A DNA stretch of 64,000 nt from Microbacterium terregens (GTDB lineage Bacteria; Pseudomonadota; Alphaproteobacteria; Sphingomonadales; Sphingomonadaceae): the NCBI RefSeq assembly GCF_027922045.1, contig NZ_BSEX01000020.1, forward strand, positions 1 to 64,000. Direction: 5' to 3'. Of the stretch, positions 62,301 to 64,000 are shown one piece after another; positions within the stretch are counted from its first letter, which is position 1; every line of letters begins with the position of its first letter. A model generated the notes under the pieces. That model was not told where the DNA came from, did no database searches, and worked only from the letters and a program-made list of their open reading frames with translations. Both the position numbers and the translations under genes were made by a program.

Positions 62301-63318
62301 ACGGATCGCGCGCGTGCATGCGGTCGGCGCCTTGTGGAACGGCTTCTGGGACGCGCTTCCGGGCGGGCAGCGTGGCGTGCACGCGGAAAGCCTGGAGGTA
62401 CTTCGCGCTGCGGTCCGTGCGGAGCTTCGCGACGGCGACGTGGTCCTGTTCAAGGGATCGAACAGCCGCCGCATCCACGAGCTGGTCGCCTGGCTCAAGG
62501 CGGCCGCGAGCAGCGCTCCCCCTGCCCCACTGCTGCGAGCGCCCGCACCGCAGACGGCCCCGCCGCAGAGCCTGCTGCTCTACGATCTGGAAGCGGAGCG
62601 CATGGTCGTCTCCGAACACGCCGATGCGGTGCACCACCCCGCGGCCTTGGCGAAGCTGCTCACTCTCTGCCTCGTCGATGAACGCCGCCGCGAACTCGGG
62701 CTTGCGGAGGACGCGCCGATCTTAGTCTCACCCAAAGCTGCGACGGTGGACAGCCGGTGGCGGTTCGAGGCGGGGGAGCGCGTGACGCTCGGCGAGCTGA
62801 TGGCCGCGACCGCGATCGTGGGCGCGAACGAAGCGGCGCACGCCCTGGCGGAGTGGCACAGCGGATCGGCTGAGGCGTTTACCGCCGAAATGAACGCGCG
62901 AGCGCGGGCGATCGGAATGACGGCGAGCCGCTTCGCCTCGCCCAGCGGCCTCGGCCTGGGCCAGGCGATCACCGGTGGCGATGCGATCCTGCTGGGTGCC
63001 CATGTGCTCACCCACGCGCCCGCCGTCCACGCGCTTTCGGCCAAGCCGTGGTTCGCGTGGAAGAGGGCAACCTACCCCAACACCAACCGGCTGATCGGCA
63101 CGGTGGCGGGCGTCGACGGCCTGCGCACGGGCAGTGTTGGCGGGCGTGCCCATCACCTGTTGCTGTCGGTGATCGACGGGGATGGCAGGCGCTGGATCGC
63201 AGCCGTGCTGGGCGCCCCCACCCGCGGCGCGCGCGACGCAGCCGCGCGCGCGCTGCTCAGTTCTGCACTTCCTCCGGCACGGGCGGCAGCGGCGCCATTG
63301 CGCGCAACGCCGCGCTGA
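59362..63318 (+). CDS. Giant fusion: helical toroid-like domain, MurF-like ligase and D,D-carboxypeptidase-like domain
   Basis: This 1318-residue protein has no signal peptide. Residues about 50-190 are unassigned. Residues about 240-600 look like an alpha/alpha toroid (repeated helical hairpins, with YNALRHASSTYSM at its start). Residues about 700-1070 are a Mur ligase closest to MurF: VTGSAGKTT (704-712), IFTNIAPAHL, DDAYNANPASM (from 928), VLGEMAELGE and LFKGSNSRR. Residues about 1080-1300 resemble D-alanyl-D-alanine carboxypeptidases (DacA). There the catalytic SxxK is PAALAK (Ala1095, Lys1098), SxN is GAN and KTG is RTG (1255-1257), so acylation chemistry is probably lost. The frame starts at GTG 59362; ATGs at 59455 and 59494 are possible. 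The last 62 bases overlap the convergent hydrolase gene. A role in peptide-ligase chemistry on a cell-wall or capsule-like substrate is inference. Confidence 0.85.
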   Translation: MMQLAAVAHGAVLALRKPALAKFPFGLQDVGMSSAEMMASLFRLMSTRTPAAQGSPPTVTLFGAFSSGSSRAQVLTARGESLQAAWKRLAAEIETATAGDPPRWLRVERVDQVEPTSWAKLKASLRQTKRNYFRYGIALDAEFKRAFLEQELNANAMLYGGNAIAHAVVNEGNFTIYARRKYGPATQIDFADDQPLFVFTTKSVFADADGTCVVLHDSGLERGRRQLDPLTPEDVAALVRSGAGHLARQVGEDGRFVYGYHPCFDRKIDAYNALRHASSTYSMIEAWEMLRDPQLAAAIERALGYLVRELIRPATLADGSEAAFLVDVGEEIKLGGSAVAILALARHAQATGCRDHLALMEQLGLGIRSMQDPATGAFAHVLHYPDLTVVQPFRTIYYEGEAAFALMRLHQLTGDPRWLAVVERAYDHFIAAEHWRHHDHWLGYCTNELTLVRPEARYFQFGIRNVAGYLDFVRDRITTFPTLLELMMAAHAMLSRIAELPEHRHLLAGVDIARFNEALEARARQLLNGHFWPELAMDFARPDRIVGSFFIRHQGFRVRIDDVEHYLSSLVAYHHYRTEGQPLRPLAAPSGPADLWDADRLVAATGGSWEVPPPAGWSARGVCIHPPTYRPGQLAVVRSRDTGRGIRPAALASLSPPPAAIVTDGHPGAFPPHMPVLRVADTGNAILELGRAARQRLSVPVLAVTGSAGKTTAVAMLAHALEPFGTVGRSAHNANLPHGVAWNLASIPADAKHVVLELAVGRMAHSARLARPDVAIFTNIAPAHLTNGSSVADIARTKSAIFLGMAPGGTAILNRDMDQWDIVHSAAQARRLRVIHYGRSDGCELRLLSYDGVTREVEAAVFGRRVRFTLGASGEHMAFNALAALGAVAALGQPIELAIEALASFRSLPGRGETLPLVIDGKRVTLIDDAYNANPASMAAVLADLAQRPGMRRMAVLGEMAELGEAEEPLHRQLADAVDPRIARVHAVGALWNGFWDALPGGQRGVHAESLEVLRAAVRAELRDGDVVLFKGSNSRRIHELVAWLKAAASSAPPAPLLRAPAPQTAPPQSLLLYDLEAERMVVSEHADAVHHPAALAKLLTLCLVDERRRELGLAEDAPILVSPKAATVDSRWRFEAGERVTLGELMAATAIVGANEAAHALAEWHSGSAEAFTAEMNARARAIGMTASRFASPSGLGLGQAITGGDAILLGAHVLTHAPAVHALSAKPWFAWKRATYPNTNRLIGTVAGVDGLRTGSVGGRAHHLLLSVIDGDGRRWIAAVLGAPTRGARDAAARALLSSALPPARAAAAPLRATPR

Positions 63319-64000
63319 TCGCGGCCGCGTCCTCTCCCCGCGCATAGAGTGCGGCACCCGCCTTCAGCGGCTCGGCGAGCAGGTGCCGGGTACGTCCCTC
63401 GCCCCGCAGCAGGATGTGGGTGGGGTGCAGCCCGGCGCTGCGCAGCCGCTCCACATAGTGGCGTTGGCTGAGGAAGGGCACGACCCGGTCGCCGGGGTCC
63501 GACAGGACGAAGATGTCAGGTCCCGGCTTCGGGATCCCGCCGACATGGGCGATCGGGTCATAGACCGCGGCCGGGTCCTCGACGGGACCGCCGTCGGGTC
63601 CGCGCCGTTTCTGGTAGGCGCGCATCACCTCTGCCGCCGAAACCAGCCCCGAGCTGATGAACGCGCCCGCGATGTCGCGCCGCCGGTCGAGGAGCGCCGC
63701 AACCAGGTGCCCGCCCCCGGAATGCCCCGCAAGGATGAAGCGCGACACCCGGTACCGCGCCTTGATCCGGTCGAGCGCACCGTCGACCAACCGCACCTCG
63801 TCCAACCGCCGCCTCGCGCCATGATTGCCCGAGGATCCGTAGAGGCCAGGCCGAGCGACGAAGATGGCGGGCGTGCCGCCGTCGCGAGCCCAGCCGGCCA
63901 TTTCCTGCCGAATGTCGGCCGGAGAGCGCCGCGCATAGCTCCCCGCGATCAGACGGACGCCGCCGCGTCCGCGCAGCAGCACGTCACCCGGCAGGTACAC
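63257..64000 (-). CDS. Alpha/beta hydrolase, N-terminus beyond the window
   Basis: About 247 C-terminal residues of an alpha/beta-hydrolase-fold protein (peptidase S9 or carboxylesterase type) are visible. The nucleophile elbow is GHSGGG, the acid is in LSDPGDRVVP and the likely catalytic His is in TRHLLAEP. The 5' end lies past position 64000. Its last 62 bases are antisense to the end of the MurF-like fusion gene. Confidence 0.8.
   Translation of the reverse strand: MYLPGDVLLRGRGGVRLIAGSYARRSPADIRQEMAGWARDGGTPAIFVARPGLYGSSGNHGARRRLDEVRLVDGALDRIKARYRVSRFILAGHSGGGHLVAALLDRRRDIAGAFISSGLVSAAEVMRAYQKRRGPDGGPVEDPAAVYDPIAHVGGIPKPGPDIFVLSDPGDRVVPFLSQRHYVERLRSAGLHPTHILLRGEGRTRHLLAEPLKAGAALYARGEDAAAISAALRAMAPLPPVPEEVQN

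Noticed and set aside
1..64000. CRISPR arrays, complete insertion sequences, rRNA operons or complete tRNA genes
   Set aside because: I saw no regularly spaced repeats, transposase motifs with terminal repeats, or full cloverleaf; only the tRNA 3' fragment at 10014 is present.

Overview
The window is high-GC DNA from an alphaproteobacterium, most likely a sphingomonad (Sphingomonas or Novosphingobium type). The basis is GC-rich codon use, a ManD very like the Novosphingobium enzyme, a large TonB-dependent receptor beside xylanolytic enzymes, and a GapR-family (DUF2312) protein. No rRNA or complete tRNA is present, so the genus is inference.

Positions 1 to about 10041 are the right end of an integrated mobile element. 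It has a CI/S24-type repressor and a divergent Cro-like gene facing each other across palindromic operators. These are followed by an Ogr/Delta-like zinc-finger activator, a primase-helicase, a small P-loop ATPase, a GapR-like protein, several tiny genes, an excisionase-like protein and a tyrosine integrase. Most of these genes overlap by 1-13 nt and look like one operon. A lower-GC cargo gene next to the boundary encodes an HEXXH metalloprotease whose layout recalls the phage-exclusion protease Lit. The element ends at a displaced tRNA 3' end (10014-10041). No capsid, tail or lysis genes are visible. Integrase, primase, repressor and Ogr-like activator together resemble a P4-like phage satellite, but the left end lies outside the window.

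Positions 10.4-21.9 kb hold chromosomal accessory metabolism: two tandem DUF1254/DUF1214 proteins, an aldo/keto reductase, a lactonase-like metallo-hydrolase with a catalase-family protein, an MFS permease, a cupin, a membrane-anchored SDR, a Tat-exported M24 peptidase and a retropepsin-like protease.

Positions 22-51 kb are a xylan/glucuronoxylan utilisation locus. It has an outer-membrane TonB receptor, exported GH9, GH43, GH67 and GH35 enzymes, an SGNH esterase, a cytoplasmic GH43, three MFS importers, xylulokinase, xylose isomerase, D-mannonate dehydratase and a Tat-exported Gfo/Idh/MocA oxidoreductase. Two LacI-type and one FadR/GntR-type regulators are present. Palindromes of two kinds lie in front of nearly every transcription unit: a TAGCGCTA core, like the Caulobacter XylR operator, and a GGTAAC/GTTACC type. 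The likely flow is uptake of oligosaccharides through TonB, periplasmic removal of glucuronate and xylose, import by MFS carriers, then xylose to xylulose-5-phosphate through XylA/XylB and glucuronate-derived mannonate to KDG through ManD.

Positions 51.3-64 kb hold an M1 aminopeptidase, a complete Mrp (Mnh) cation/proton antiporter operon with fused A and B subunits, an unusual 1318-residue protein joining a helical toroid-like domain, a MurF-like ligase and a D,D-carboxypeptidase-like domain that lacks its catalytic serine, and a partial alpha/beta hydrolase.
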